Positions 25,501 through 33,999 of a DNA stretch of 64,000 nucleotides are shown piece by piece (within the stretch, counting starts at the first letter, position 1; the number at the start of each line of letters is the position of its first letter). The notes under the pieces are model-generated. The model had not been told where the DNA came from. It saw nothing but the letters and a program-made list of their open reading frames with translations, and did not search any database. The DNA is from Apostichopus japonicus (lineage: Eukaryota > Echinodermata > Holothuroidea > Aspidochirotida > Stichopodidae). The stretch is taken from assembly GCF_037975245.1 (NCBI RefSeq), contig NC_092576.1:9875501-9939500 (forward strand), in the 5' to 3' direction. The translations under genes were made by a program, and so were the position numbers.

Positions 25501-28500
25501 ATTATAACTGCTTGTTTTAGGTTGCATTTCGAAATCAAGTTCAACAATAATTTAATTATTGGGATATTTTATGAACAATTAATACCGCTAATATTTATAT
25601 ACATATTTTGTAATTAATTTTGTATTGATTTTTTTTTAAAACTTTCAGCCTGCCTGTCATTGCTACTCGTCATTGTATGAAGGACATCCACCAGTGCGGT
25701 AACTATGTATATCTCAATTTTCTACTCTTTGCTCTCTTGTGAATACATATATGTATATAGGCTACCCTTGTGGTAAAACAAGATTCTTAGATCGAAATCT
25801 CGTTATCAAAATTAATTTACACAACAGTCCAAGTCCAATATATCATAAAATAAACACTGGCAAACTACTAACACTGGCAGGTACCATTAATCGGTGGATC
25901 GTTTCAACCCGGCGATCTTTGAATTCAAATTCAAAGATCAAAAAAATAATATGATAGACTTTGTCAAATACAGTATGAAGGATATCTGTATCAGCTTTTT
26001 AACACTTTACTTAATATATGGTGATACAATCTTGTTATAGAAAAGAACAACAAAGGCACCTTGAACATTTTGGAATTGAACTGACCAGTTTGGTATTGAG
26101 GTGAACTGTAAATTTGCTTCCATAAACCACAGAAATCTTTGAGAGATTATAATTGACCTTACCTTATTGTTGGATTAGGAATGATTAGGAAAGTTTTGAG
26201 CGGCATGTGGTACTACGAATCACCTAAAATCTCTCTTTTTAATATATAGCGAAAATTGTTTTAATTAAGCTCTGTCTTGGTATGAGATCATTGAAAACTT
26301 TTGAGGGAGACATTGAGAAAGAGAGAGAGACGGGGAGAGAGAAATCCTCGAATTTATAAACAGTGAACTTCTTTGTTTCCTATACAATGTAACATTTGGA
26401 ATTTATTAGGTAGAGGATGAAATGTAGTTAGAATGGTTTGCTTCAAATTGTAACTTACAGCAGCTTTAGCTGTACAATTCAATGGAACTGATAAAAAGGG
26501 TGTCAGACGCAGTTCTCCGTGTTTATGATTTTCGTTTTGAGTTACTAACAATTGTAGACATGTTTTAACTACAGGAATGTAGTACGCTGACAACTATCAC
26601 TTTCTACAAGGACTCGAAAGGTAGCAAGTGCAATATATGTAATGGAAACTTATTCACATAATGACAGTGGCGTAGGAAGGTACTTTTGAGTGGGGGGCTG
26701 AAGACTGATGGCCGGGCTGGGGGAGGGGTGTAAGGGGAGGGGGTGTCCCCCTCCCCTTTGGAATTTTTTTGCATTTCCAGGTGGCCTCAGATGCAATTTG
26801 GTGCAATATAGCACACTTCAACTCCCACTCCATTTTGTAAAGAATTTTGCATTTTCACCTGGCCTTAAATGCAATTTGATGCTCCAAATGAGATGAAAAA
26901 GGGGTTTTCTGACTTGCGGAGCGGGGGGCGGAATGATACTTCCGCCCCCCCCCCCATATTTTTCACTGGGGGGGGGGGGCTGGCGCCCCCCAGCCCCCCG
27001 GTTCCTACGCCCTTGCATAATGACGATAAGAATAAGAATTCACACCCGATACACACAGAGAACACAGTAACTTTACTATAAATCTTAAAGTTTTGTACTG
27101 CAGTAAAAACAGGATCGTGCTATAAAAGAAAGATATGCGTAATCTCCCCCAAAAAATCTAGTTTGATACTTTATTGGATTACACACTATCCTCAGTTCTT
27201 ACTGTATAGATCTAGTAATAGCAGATTTATCAGCACGAACCAGTTTTTAAGCAGTGGTACAAACTTAAAAAGTTACAGTAGTTACTACATGTAATCTCTG
27301 TGCATGTGAATCGGTTGGAATTTAACAAGAACATACCTGGAAGTTTTCAATACATGGGTCAACGTAAACCTCCGAGTAATACCACTTCAGTCTGGATTGT
27401 CCGTCGTCGTTAACTTTCATTAAGTGTTTCCTAACACCACCGTTGACTTGTTTGATCTCCAAGTCTCCATATTCGAGACCGAAGAAATGATGCCAAACTG
27501 TTAGCTTGCAGGTTCGGGCTGCCCTTGCGAAAACTGGACTGGTAATTCTTATGTTGGAAGATATGTTCGTGGTCGCGCCGTCCACGTAAAGATATTTACC
27601 TATACACGGTAGTGGATGGTATAAAAGTTATTATTAACTTGAAATTGTAATTGAGGCGGCTGGAATGTTCATGTTCATGTTCCATACCGTGCATCAGTAA
27701 CTACTGCGCTGTGTAACACGGTAACATGTGTTACAGGTGGCACAGTAATGACTGGGAAGCTGTTACACGTTGAACTACGAGTCCGACAGGTAAACATTTG
27801 CAGTAGTTTTAATTTGTTTAATTTTCAATTTTTTAAATGTTTTAAATGTTTTAAATTTAAAAAAAAATTAAATTATTATTATATTTTTTTAAATTAGCAG
27901 TGAGAAAAAACTTGCAGTAATTACTGTGCCACCTATAACACATGTTACCGTGTTACGAACACAGCGCAGTAGTTACTGATGCACTGTTGTGGAACATGAA
28001 CAGTAGTTAATGTACTAGCTATGAGTATCGGGTGCTTAGTTTAAAGGTCCTATTTGGGAGGTGTTCTTTGTCATGTATTTCATATATAGGATCGAATGCC
28101 ATCATCACGTAATGTTAAAGAGTGTGCATATTTTGGATTTAGCATTTGCGAAAACCCAACCCCATTACAGGACATAACTATTGTAAATAAATAATGTAAA
28201 ACGTAATAAATTGAAGCACACATGGTTCGTTGATGTTATAGTTTGACGTGGTTCAAATATTCAGCTTTGTGTTTGAAGGAATTTTATACATCTCTGCTAT
28301 CTCCCCACATTGAATGATGATTATTCTGCTTAGCTGTTTGGGTTTTGGAGTTATATGCGACACTTATCTCTATGAAATATATTATAATGATGATGATTGG
28401 GCTATATATGTGTTTGCATTCAGTCTGTTAATGTTATGACGCCAATTTAATACAATTTCTTAATTCGTTCCTAAATTCTGGCTGGCTAATTATAATCCTT

Positions 28501-29006
28501 TTGAAATAGGAATGCTACAAATTGAGTTCAGAATAGTAAATGCACTTTATTATTAAATATTAAATTCACTCCTCAACAAAGTGATAATCCTCGGTACCCA
28601 TAAAGACTGAATTTGCGCACTATGGACTATAATAGGTATGTGGTCTGAACCTCATCGTGTGATTTAGATTCTGCCTACCCCGCCCCCCCCCCCCCCCACA
28701 CACACTCACACTCACACAGAGAGAGACGGTTAATCTCTTACAACACTTCGCATTAATAAAATATAAATTATCAGTTCAAAAATATTCCAATATATCAACT
28801 TCCAAAATATCAGTCTTGTAGGTCCAAGTGTTCAGTTGGGGATAAGGAATGGAATTATCAGATTAATACATTAATATATTACTATAATCCAATGTTAGTT
28901 AATGTTGTAAGCTAACATAGCTAAATAGTTCAAACAATCTTCCAAAACCTTTGACCTATAAACCTTTATATATATATATATATATGTAAATTTTATATAT
29001 ATATAT

Positions 29007-29037
<31 letters not shown>

Positions 29038-29072
29038 ATATATATATCTATATATATATATATATATATATA

Positions 29073-29161
<89 letters not shown>

Positions 29162-31628
29162 GGTCACCTTGGTCAAAATTCATTAACTGTTTTCATTATA
29201 ACCAAGGAAGTTTTCCTGACTGGGACATTCAATCATCTTGTGTGTTCGTTAACAATGTCTGAGAACAATTTGGAGAGTTAAAACCTCCAGGAAAGCACTT
29301 TTTGAAAACTTCGGGCAAATTAGAGCGTGCTATAATTCGGGGCCTATACTGACTATACCATTAAGGTTAAAACACATTTTTTTCGTTAATCTGATACCCT
29401 ACTGATATAAACAGCGAGATTTGAAATACCCGATAATGACAATGATGTATGGTCCTCATCTGGTCCACTGTATCCAGGAGGAGTGGCGCTTGAAGAGGTC
29501 CTTAGCAACCAATCATAGTCATCGTCTGTATTCTGCGTCCACCCACATAGGCCGTTCTCAAAGTCACAAGTTGCAGCTGAACGTAGAGAAAAGAGGTTAC
29601 TTTTATATCAGTTCTTTGTGTGGTCACAACGTTACGTGTCTCCTTAAGGCAGGGTTGTGGACCTATCTTGTAGTTTTGTGTTATGCATTCTATTCATAGC
29701 CTACCCATTTACACTGTCACACGTACACCTTCAAAATGTGGCTTTACATCTTCAAACTAATCATTCTGTTTAATGATAGATTGCTGTAAATATCAGAATC
29801 TCGCGTAATATTCTAGAAACATTCTTCAGTTAGATTGTAATTTATTTGAGTATTCATTTGTCATATATCTATAAGCATGATAGTTATTCTAAAAAAAATG
29901 ATGTTTTCCACATCTTAAATGTGGTTGCTTGTATACGGTGTTGTCTATCTCAGAAAATGAAAACGTGTACTTGAATGTGGAGAAATCTGATGATGGCGTG
30001 CACACATATATAACGTTTAATATAATGGGCCACAGTGGTGGCGTAACATTCCACCAGATTGCACACAGAGAACAAAGTCATTACTGTAAATCCAAACATT
30101 TTGTACCACAGTCAAGACTGGACCGTGCTGAAAAAAATCGGTAGCATGTGCTATGAGGGATTACAGTAAGAACTGAGGATATGTGTAATCCCAACAAATC
30201 CAGTTTGATGCAATAAGATTTACTGTGGGTACTGTAATATAATGTAATGTAATGTTTAATATGCACATTCAACTGTAAATTACACTTTACTCCTTATTTA
30301 ACACAAGGCATTTCTCAGTAACTTAATAAGGGTGTCGCTTCTCGAATGAAACAAAACTCACCCTATATATGTTTGTTACAATACACAGTAATGTTGCCGA
30401 TTGAAACTAAAAAAAAACTTTAGTCAGTTTACTCTGGGTGGCATGAATAAAGTAACTGGGTTTTTTTTTGAAACTGTTAAGGAAAGTCTATGCACATGAA
30501 ATATTAATTGATATAATACTTACGACAATCGGCCTCGTCAGATCCGTCTGGGCAATCCAGAATAAAATCACAGTACTTGTCTGTTGGAACACTGCACTGC
30601 GATATGACACTGGTGATACCTGTCACAAAAAGTAATATTACGTAATGTTCCGTCTTCAGATGCGATTGATGTTACATGTATTATCAAGAGTTTTAAGAGC
30701 GAACAGGCGGGAAATTGTGAGACTCGGTGGTTCCGAATAATGTGGACTCCTTAGTAAACCGCTGAAAACCGAAGATTATAAATCAAACGCGTGTTCAGGG
30801 TTTCAAATTTGCTAAAGGGAGATAGCCTCTATAGAACAGTTATACATACGCATGTATTTAAAGTGTATGCAGCATGTAATACGGCAATTGCCAACAAGAC
30901 ATCAAAGTTAGCATATTTTCCAGCTAATTTTTATACCGTCAAAGCATTTTCAAAGCAAACTTTAGAAAACTACATTTTGACATTTGTTGTTACTCCATTA
31001 TAGAACTAATGATGTTAATTATAATAAATAATAATAAATAATGATGTTAAGAGAATAATAAATTAAATGATGTTAAAAAAAAATCAGTTTTAATACCAAC
31101 ATGCAGCCATACCATACCAGCCTGCCATATTCATACCTGACATTTGAAGAACATATAAATAGCTAAGAAAGAGAATCAAAGACTGGAAACCAATCGAAAT
31201 AGATTGAAATCAGAGTGGAAAGATTAGGTTAAAACAGAAGGTAAGCTGTGACCTTTTGAAAACCGAATCGACACTTCAGCGACTGCCATATTATGCTGGT
31301 TATGTGTATTATATGCTAAGAGAGGGGTAAGTGTTGCTAGGGGGAGGGGGAGGGGGGTGGGGCGAACATAAATGGTAGGTTAAATTGTGCACCAAAACGA
31401 TTTCAAAAGTAATTTGGAAACGGTTAGGCTTGTGTAAAAAAGTATCACAAAATGATGTTCTTTTAGAGTGATTAAGCTTCGCGACTAGTTTACAATTACC
31501 TACAGATAACTTTGAGTAAATCGTCATATGTTTTTATATTGTTAGGGTTACATTTTAAAATTTCTTATTTTAATGATATGTGACTTACCAATCGACAAAA
31601 GCAGCAACATCCAGAGAAGTTTCTTCAT
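4516..31628 (-). CDS. Gene A: MAM/LDLa single-pass membrane protein, 21 coding exons found, last exon not placed
   Basis: Spliced gene read on the minus strand. Coding exons in transcript order: 31628-31589, 30619-30524, 29576-29430, 27599-27337, 25061-24848, 23402-23256, 22118-22021, 21469-21305, 16456-16333, 14891-14763, 14207-14061, 13413-13148, 12374-12152, 11375-11229, 10651-10551, 9844-9671, 8723-8600, 7497-7360, 6699-6676, 5862-5760, 4570-4516. All have AG acceptors and GT donors, every phase matches, and the sum is 2925 nt (975 codons). Predicted layout: signal peptide 1-21, LDLa1 22-46, MAM1 48-209, LDLa2 217-253, MAM2 258-416, LDLa3 440-474, MAM3 478-639, LDLa4 650-686, MAM4 691-853, LDLa5 878-913, transmembrane helix about 924-945, then a tail with NPTY. 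MAM domains mediate extracellular adhesion or oligomerisation and LDLa modules bind Ca2+ and ligands, so a type I surface receptor or adhesion protein is likely; the ligand is unknown. The terminal exon lies below 4516 or is very short. Confidence 0.9.
5760..5862 (-). CDS. Gene A exon 20: transmembrane helix
   Basis: 103 nt, phase 1 to 2. Encodes [20 protein letters not shown] then a basic stop-transfer stretch (QQRKSK), so type I topology with a cytoplasmic C-terminus. The helix contains small-residue GxxxG-like spacing and resembles gene B's helix. Confidence 0.9.
6356..6490 (+). mobile_element. Older copy of the hammerhead SINE
   Basis: Same order as the 57.5-kb copy: TGGCCGATTGG A-box-like, degraded B box, then CTGATGA (6432-6438), ACCGGTC and AGTGGAATTTTTCTGGTG. 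GAAA has become GGAA and stem II is mispaired, so this ribozyme should be dead. It lies antisense in gene A intron 19. Confidence 0.7.
6676..6699 (-). CDS. Gene A exon 19: 24-nt juxtamembrane microexon
   Basis: Phase 1 to 1, between an AAATTACAG acceptor and a GTAAGTTT donor. Encodes SEIDDKN. Support comes from gene B, which has a 27-nt exon in the same place and phase (SSKPVEKN); both end AAT C before the donor. Length is a multiple of three, so skipping would keep frame. Confidence 0.75.
6923..7217. mobile_element. hAT-like MITE, 295 bp, in gene A intron 18
   Basis: Ends CAGGCGCGTAG and CTACGCGCCAG. Target duplication AGTGAGTT at 6915-6922 and 7218-7225. Contains a long G run and is related to the element split by the THAP transposon. 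Confidence 0.82.
7360..7497 (-). CDS. Gene A exon 18: LDLa5, membrane-proximal
   Basis: 138 nt, phase 1 to 1. Six-Cys LDLa with CPLEYTC, CNDVRDC and TDGSDEDNC. Gene B's counterpart is 135 nt. Confidence 0.9.
7606..7758 (-). mobile_element. Hairpin-rich short repeat with a 16-bp target duplication
   Basis: Flanked by TAGTCATATTATATAG (7590-7605) and TAGTCATGTTATATAG (7759-7774), 15 of 16 identical. On the minus strand it holds three hairpins in order: CCCAGGaaagaaCCTGGG, GTCCCcttgcatcGGGAC, TTCCCctcgaaaGGGAA. Related to the tandem pair at 20292-20540. A long duplication suggests LINE-mediated insertion. No pol III boxes recognised. Confidence 0.7.
8501..8652. repeat. 71-bp tandem duplication over the exon 17 donor
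   Basis: About 2.1 copies with a 71-bp period, for example CCTAGCTGTAATA at 8507 and 8578 and ACTTACTATAAGCAGTGG at 8523 and 8594. The unit spans the last coding bases of exon 17, its donor and a short intron stretch that looks like an acceptor. Confidence 0.95.
8600..8723 (-). CDS. Gene A exon 17: end of MAM4, with a duplicated donor region
   Basis: 124 nt, phase 0 to 1, same length as gene B exon 17. Encodes [14 protein letters not shown] and a Ser/Thr/Pro linker. The donor GTAAGTATA at 8599 is chosen because it keeps frame with exon 18. A 71-bp direct duplication places a second near-identical donor (GTAAGTGTC) at 8528; its use would shift the frame. Confidence 0.88.
8787..8858. repeat. 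Short (GAGGGGGTCG GA)n tandem repeat
   Basis: About six copies of a 12-bp GGGGTCGGAGAG unit in gene A intron 16. Confidence 0.85.
9671..9844 (-). CDS. Gene A exon 16: MAM4, third part
   Basis: 174 nt, phase 0 to 0. Begins [20 protein letters not shown] after a TTCTTCAG acceptor and ends VAFQ before GTGTGA, a non-consensus donor. Gene B has 168 nt here, a two-codon difference. Confidence 0.9.
10100..10255 (-). repeat. Interspersed repeat R, copy in gene A intron 15
   Basis: GGGATTACACATATCCTCA and GAGCACATGCTACCGAT are the inverse of 30051-30225. A rearranged third copy lies at 27047-27245, where part of the middle is present twice in opposite orientation. Confidence 0.7.
10551..10651 (-). 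CDS. Gene A exon 15: MAM4, second part
   Basis: 101 nt, phase 1 to 0, same length as gene B exon 15. Encodes [18 protein letters not shown] and ends EDCN before GTAAGA. Confidence 0.88.
11229..11375 (-). CDS. Gene A exon 14: MAM4, first part
   Basis: 147 nt, phase 1 to 1. Encodes [20 protein letters not shown] and a GPSNDHTT segment, ending at a GTAAGG donor. Confidence 0.92.
11654..11914. mobile_element. hAT-like MITE, 261 bp, in gene A intron 13
   Basis: TIR CAGGGCCGTCTTAA with a perfect inverted copy at the right end and target duplication CAATTTAG (11646-11653, 11915-11922). GC-rich ends, AT-rich middle. Confidence 0.9.
12152..12374 (-). CDS. Gene A exon 13: end of MAM3 fused to LDLa4
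   Basis: 223 nt, phase 0 to 1, same length as gene B exon 13. [12 protein letters not shown] closes MAM3. The LDLa part has the extra Cys ([18 protein letters not shown]), as in exon 5. Confidence 0.92.
12596..13060. repeat. Foldback-family copies in gene A intron 12
   Basis: CCTGTAACACATGTCACC with GGTTGTGGGACAAGAACAG, then an inverted copy at about 12940-13060. A flanking module at 12745-12850 (CGTCATGCCGAGAACGAAG) is found inverted at 60460-60540 beside another copy. Confidence 0.7.
13148..13413 (-). CDS. Gene A exon 12: MAM3, central part
   Basis: 266 nt, phase 1 to 0. Encodes [28 protein letters not shown] and a DACTEDFQ end. It is the internal paralogue of exon 4 (263 nt). The 114-codon plus-strand frame across it is an antisense shadow. 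Confidence 0.9.
14061..14207 (-). CDS. Gene A exon 11: MAM3, first part
   Basis: 147 nt, phase 1 to 1. Encodes [20 protein letters not shown] and a GPVGDHTTG segment. Starts the second copy of the LDLa-MAM-LDLa-MAM block with exon 10. Confidence 0.9.
14763..14891 (-). CDS. Gene A exon 10: LDLa3
   Basis: 129 nt, phase 1 to 1, same length as gene B exon 10. A canonical six-Cys LDLa module with CQNGEC, CDFNYDC and the Ca2+ motif ADGSDESEC. Confidence 0.92.
15380..15500. repeat. 61-bp tandem duplication
   Basis: CACTTAGTTGAACTAGATAT and CACTTAGTTAAACTAGATAT start two copies, each ending ACCAAGTTATCGC, in gene A intron 9. Confidence 0.9.
15899..16276. mobile_element. hAT-like MITE, 378 bp, in gene A intron 9
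   Basis: Ends CAAGGGCGTAGGAA and TTCCTACGCCAGTG. Target duplication GATAACAA at 15891-15898 and 16277-16284. Contains long G and C runs. Same family as 26665-27015, opposite orientation. Confidence 0.88.
16333..16456 (-). CDS. Gene A exon 9: end of MAM2
   Basis: 124 nt, phase 0 to 1. Encodes [14 protein letters not shown], the MAM C-terminal motif, then a short linker. It is separated from exon 8 by about 4.8 kb, most of which is a nested transposon insertion. Confidence 0.9.
18692..19351. mobile_element. 660-bp MITE nested inside the THAP element
   Basis: TIRs CAGGGATGTAAG (18692-18703) and CTTACATCCCTG (19340-19351), with the direct repeat TGGTTAT on both sides. No coding capacity. Third nesting level, so the youngest of the three unless the ends are coincidental. 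Confidence 0.7.
19424..19576 (-). CDS. THAP zinc-finger exon inside the transposon
   Basis: 51 codons from ATG at 19576 to a GTGAGT donor. [31 protein letters not shown] and NHKLCD fit the C2CH THAP domain up to its third ligand; the last CxxH His and the AVPTIF-like end would be in the next exon, which I did not find. An in-frame upstream ATG at 19654 exists, but MPGC is the usual THAP start. Probably the N-terminus of a transposase or a captured host THAP exon. Confidence 0.7.
20292..20540 (+). repeat. Tandem pair of the hairpin-rich repeat
   Basis: Two units starting GTCACCC at 20292 and 20454 (162-bp period); the second is cut short. Hairpins match those at 7606-7758, with ATTCCCCTTGCAAGGGAAT well formed. 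Plus strand, in gene A intron 8, antisense to the gene. Confidence 0.7.
20870..20945. repeat. CCAAT-bearing inverted repeat
   Basis: GACCAATGGAAA and TTTCCATTGGTC form a 12-bp inverted repeat over about 40 bp, followed by a further ATTGGTC. In gene A intron 8. It could be a foldback remnant or a promoter-like fragment. Confidence 0.6.
21305..21469 (-). CDS. Gene A exon 8: MAM2, third part
   Basis: 165 nt, phase 0 to 0, same length as gene B exon 8. Encodes [13 protein letters not shown], the conserved beta-strand pair of MAM, and ends ENDFQ before GTAAGT. An open frame on the plus strand here is only the antisense shadow. Confidence 0.92.
22021..22118 (-). CDS. Gene A exon 7: MAM2, second part
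   Basis: 98 nt, phase 1 to 0, same length as gene B exon 7. Encodes [18 protein letters not shown] and ends NCK before a GTACAG donor, weaker than the GTAAGT donors common in this gene. Confidence 0.85.
22794..23250. repeat. Four-copy tandem repeat, about 114 bp each, next to the exon 6 donor
   Basis: GTAGTATGTATATCATCT starts copies at 22794, 22909, 23023 and 23136 (spacing 115, 114, 113). The last copy runs to within a few bases of the gene A exon 6 donor at 23255. Confidence 0.95.
23256..23402 (-). CDS. Gene A exon 6: MAM2, first part
   Basis: 147 nt, phase 1 to 1. Contains [20 protein letters not shown] and a conserved GPSFDHTTG segment. Its donor at 23255 lies directly beside a four-copy tandem array that makes up the start of the intron. 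Confidence 0.92.
23762..23935. repeat. Tandem duplication, about 108 bp, in gene A intron 5
   Basis: TACTGTCCT, ATGCTTCCAAGCACTC and TGACAGTACGAACAGTTC recur with small changes. CAAGCACTCGTACTGACAGT includes a palindromic core, and a weaker relative lies at 47235-47340. Confidence 0.8.
24120..24543. repeat. (CACCCCT)n minisatellite, G-rich on the gene A sense strand
   Basis: About 420 bp of mostly CACCCCT heptamers drifting to CACCCCCTCAT variants at the right. On the minus strand it is GGGG-repeat DNA with strong G-quadruplex potential, transcribed in gene A intron 5. The Pro-rich open frames across it are low-complexity artefacts. Confidence 0.97.
24848..25061 (-). CDS. Gene A exon 5: end of MAM1 fused to LDLa2
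   Basis: 214 nt, phase 0 to 1. The first 27 codons close the MAM domain ([13 protein letters not shown], the conserved C-terminal MAM motif). The rest is an LDLa module with an extra Cys ([17 protein letters not shown]), so seven cysteines instead of six, as in the matching gene B exon. Confidence 0.9.
26665..27015. mobile_element. hAT-like MITE, 351 bp, in gene A intron 4
   Basis: Ends CAGTGGCGTAGGAA and TTCCTACGCCCTTG. Target duplication CATAATGA at 26657-26664 and 27016-27023. Internally shares ATGCAATTTGGTGCAATATA with the 15.9-kb copy. Confidence 0.88.
27337..27599 (-). CDS. Gene A exon 4: MAM1, central part
   Basis: 263 nt, phase 1 to 0, same length as gene B exon 4. Encodes GKYLYVDG, the beta-strand core [19 protein letters not shown] and a Cys-containing end (DPCIENFQ) before a GTATGT donor. 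Confidence 0.92.
27685..28035. mobile_element. Foldback element with about 85-bp inverted arms
   Basis: The left arm (GTTCATGTTCCATACCGTGC, then GGTAACATGTGTTACAGGTG) and right arm (TAACACATGTTACCGTGTTA, then GAACATGAAC) are inverted copies around an AT-rich centre of about 130 bp. Single arms of the family occur at 12596-12725, 12940-13060, 38990-39110 and 60655-60765. Confidence 0.75.
28960..29162. repeat. (AT)n microsatellite
   Basis: About 200 bp of TA repeats with regular TATATACATATA interruptions, in gene A intron 3. The Tyr/Ile-rich open frame over it is spurious. Confidence 0.97.
29430..29576 (-). CDS. Gene A exon 3: MAM1, first part
   Basis: 147 nt, phase 1 to 1. Begins with the MAM signature [17 protein letters not shown] followed by DW, the usual N-terminal Cys pair and Trp of the domain. 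The 147-nt length recurs at the start of all four MAM domains in this gene. Confidence 0.9.
30051..30225 (+). repeat. Interspersed repeat R, copy in gene A intron 2
   Basis: GCACACAGAGAACAAAGTC, CATTTTGTACCACAGTCAAG and TGAGGATATGTGTAATCCC define the family. No coding potential. Confidence 0.7.
30524..30619 (-). CDS. Gene A exon 2: shortened LDLa module
   Basis: 96 nt, phase 1 to 1. It carries the acidic Ca2+-binding end of an LDLa module (PDGSDEADC) but only four cysteines. The gene B counterpart is 27 nt longer and has all six, so gene A has lost the segment bearing the first two cysteines (one disulfide bond). Confidence 0.85.
31589..31628 (-). CDS. Gene A exon 1: start codon and signal peptide
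   Basis: Encodes [13 protein letters not shown], a basic n-region followed by a Leu-rich hydrophobic core, typical of a cleaved signal peptide. It ends in phase 1 at a GTAAGT donor. No in-frame upstream ATG joined to this exon was seen. It matches gene B exon 1 in position and phase. Confidence 0.85.
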
Positions 31629-33329
31629 GATGGAAAGCTTTTATATGGAACATACAAACCGATAAAATGAATACAAAACAAGGCCCGTGAATACAAGTGT
31701 GTTAGGCTGGCAGCTATGCGTGTGGCATACAATTTTTTTCTTATTTACCTAACGGTTCTTGGCGAATTTAGATAATTATGTATGGGAGTTTGTAAACAAC
31801 ATCTCTCTTTACGTAGCCGGGAAAACATCAAGTTAGAATTCGATGTACAAATTGTTGAAGCAATGCATCGAGTTACTTCAAGATGGTGATTAGGAAGCTG
31901 AGAAATTAGTCCTTACTAAAAACAATAAAACTCTTGATAATCTTAAAAACCACGTTGCGGAATCTAAGTCATCATACATTCCAACACTGATAGAATTCTA
32001 AGCATGAAAAGTGATTGCTTCATCGTTTGAGGAAATTTAAACAAGTTAAAAAACACAAAATAAACTTCAAATTACTTTCAGACTTTGGAAAAGAAACTTG
32101 AAAGCACTAAAATCATTACAGAAACTACGAAACTAATGATTTTTTTGGCTTACTTTGTAGAAGATAACGAGAAAACCAGATCGCAACTGATAGAGTGCTA
32201 ACGTACTGGAAACAAGTGAAATCGCCAAAACAGGATACATAGACCAAATAAGAAATCATTGCTACGACATTTGAGGGAATTTTTAAGAAAGATAAAATTA
32301 TCTCCACATTTACTAGGAGATGTGTCTGGACTATTGGAATTATGCGAGTTTCGTTATTTCCGTTGTTTGGGCAACGTTATGGTTGCTTGCCATCAATCAT
32401 GGAGTGAGTATAGAGCTACCAACATCATAGATGTAACCATTGCTTGCACCAGGAACAATAAACTAGACTGGTTTACGAACCTCGTTTATCTATATGATCT
32501 TTTTTATCAGTCGTTTGCATTTCAGATTTTAGGGAAAAAAGGAATTGGTTTTGGCCCGGAAATCAACTTGATAGGAGTGATTTTCAATGTCAAACTATTA
32601 GAAATGATCGTTTGTAAAAATAACTAGAACATCGCCTTTAATAGAATATGTCAAACGACGAATTTAGAATAACTAAAAGCCTCCCGTAACTAGTCATGGC
32701 TTACAACTGACTTACTGGGCGTATTAATAATTTCATCGTGAACACTGGAGAAACTTGATGAACACAACACTCCACACCATAGTTGGCACATATTTAATGA
32801 GTTTTCCTGAGTTATCAATACTTAAAATGTGTATATCCTGAAAAAAAAGAGCTTTTCAAAGTATATCAACAGATTTTGAGAGATTATCACTCACAACATA
32901 TTTACTGCACATGGGACATATTGGCTAGGTGTTCTCAGTACTTCAAGGCTCCCGTAATTGTAACGCAACGTACTATTAATTTGGAAGTTGGTAGCTTTGA
33001 TTTAATCTCAAAATACCATAAGTCCAATGTCTGGTAGGAAAAAAGAAAGGTTTTAAAGTACAGTTAGTTATCTGATTACGAACTAATTAACGGCCCCTGA
33101 ATTAAGCAAATATTTAAGTTGATTACTTAAATAAAGAGCATGCATATTTTGAGGTGTGATAATCCTGGATAAGTTGTGCACAGTTTTCTCATGTTTATAC
33201 CGTTTTACTGCGTAACATTGTTATGTTATAAGGGCGAATACACTTTATAATGCCATACTTCTCACGTTATGTATATATATATGTATGTATATGAAACAGT
33301 AATGAGCAGGAAAATCAATTACAGTGAAA

Positions 33330-33485
33330 ACATTTCCAGCCTCTACCGGAATTCGAGCCGGGGGCGATTTTTTTTTTCCCCAAACAGGTTTGCAAGTGTG
33401 CGTAAATAGTCGTTCATGATTGGTCGGAAAAGTTACGTCATCACCATAGAAACCTTCACTTCGAGGTTCTGCATCCATTTGTTGC
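33330..33485 (+). mobile_element. Inverted partner of the 34.1-kb SINE-like repeat
   Basis: Shares CCCAAACAGGTTTGCAA, an ATTGG box and an ACGTCA box with the 34000-34177 copy in opposite orientation, after a T run. The two arms could fold together over about 500 bp. Confidence 0.55.
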
Positions 33486-33999
33486 AACGAAGATATACCC
33501 GTTCAAAATTACCCGTAGCTTTTCGTACATATATTTAGATATGTTTGGAATTGGTTTAGACATATTTAGCACACTAGTAGGCTATTGTATGATCTACTTT
33601 GATCGAAGTTTTCTGTGAAGGCATTAGGCCTAATCGATAACATCGCACAGTGAAAGTTTCGTACAGGGTGCATCACACATGCGCTGTAGGCCTATGTGTA
33701 TTACAACTCTGTACACAGTGCAGTGACGGAAATATATCATACTATACACTTTACTGTTTTGCGTATATTCACTCAAGACTCGTGAACTCGCGTCGTGAAG
33801 TTGCTTTTAGTGTATGCCTACCCATTCCACGACACGAATTCTGATTTCAATAGAACGGCTCACGAATCGTGGATAACGTAAACACGAACCAAATAGAATG
33901 TAGCGTATGTATCATAAGTGAGGTCAACATGTAATCAAAGCATTAAAAGTAAAGTTAGGGCGTTTGAAGGGAAACCCCTTAACTAGACTCAATCAAGTG

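Noticed and set aside
25261..25527. 88-codon minus-strand open frame in gene A intron 4
   Set aside because: Resembles no known family and no splice signals tie it to gene A; treated as chance.
28956..29183. Tyr/Ile repeat open frame
   Set aside because: Translation of an (AT)n microsatellite.
32259..32627. 122-codon open frame between genes A and B
   Set aside because: Longest intergenic frame, but no recognisable domain, no paralogue in the window and AT-rich composition like its surroundings; left unannotated.
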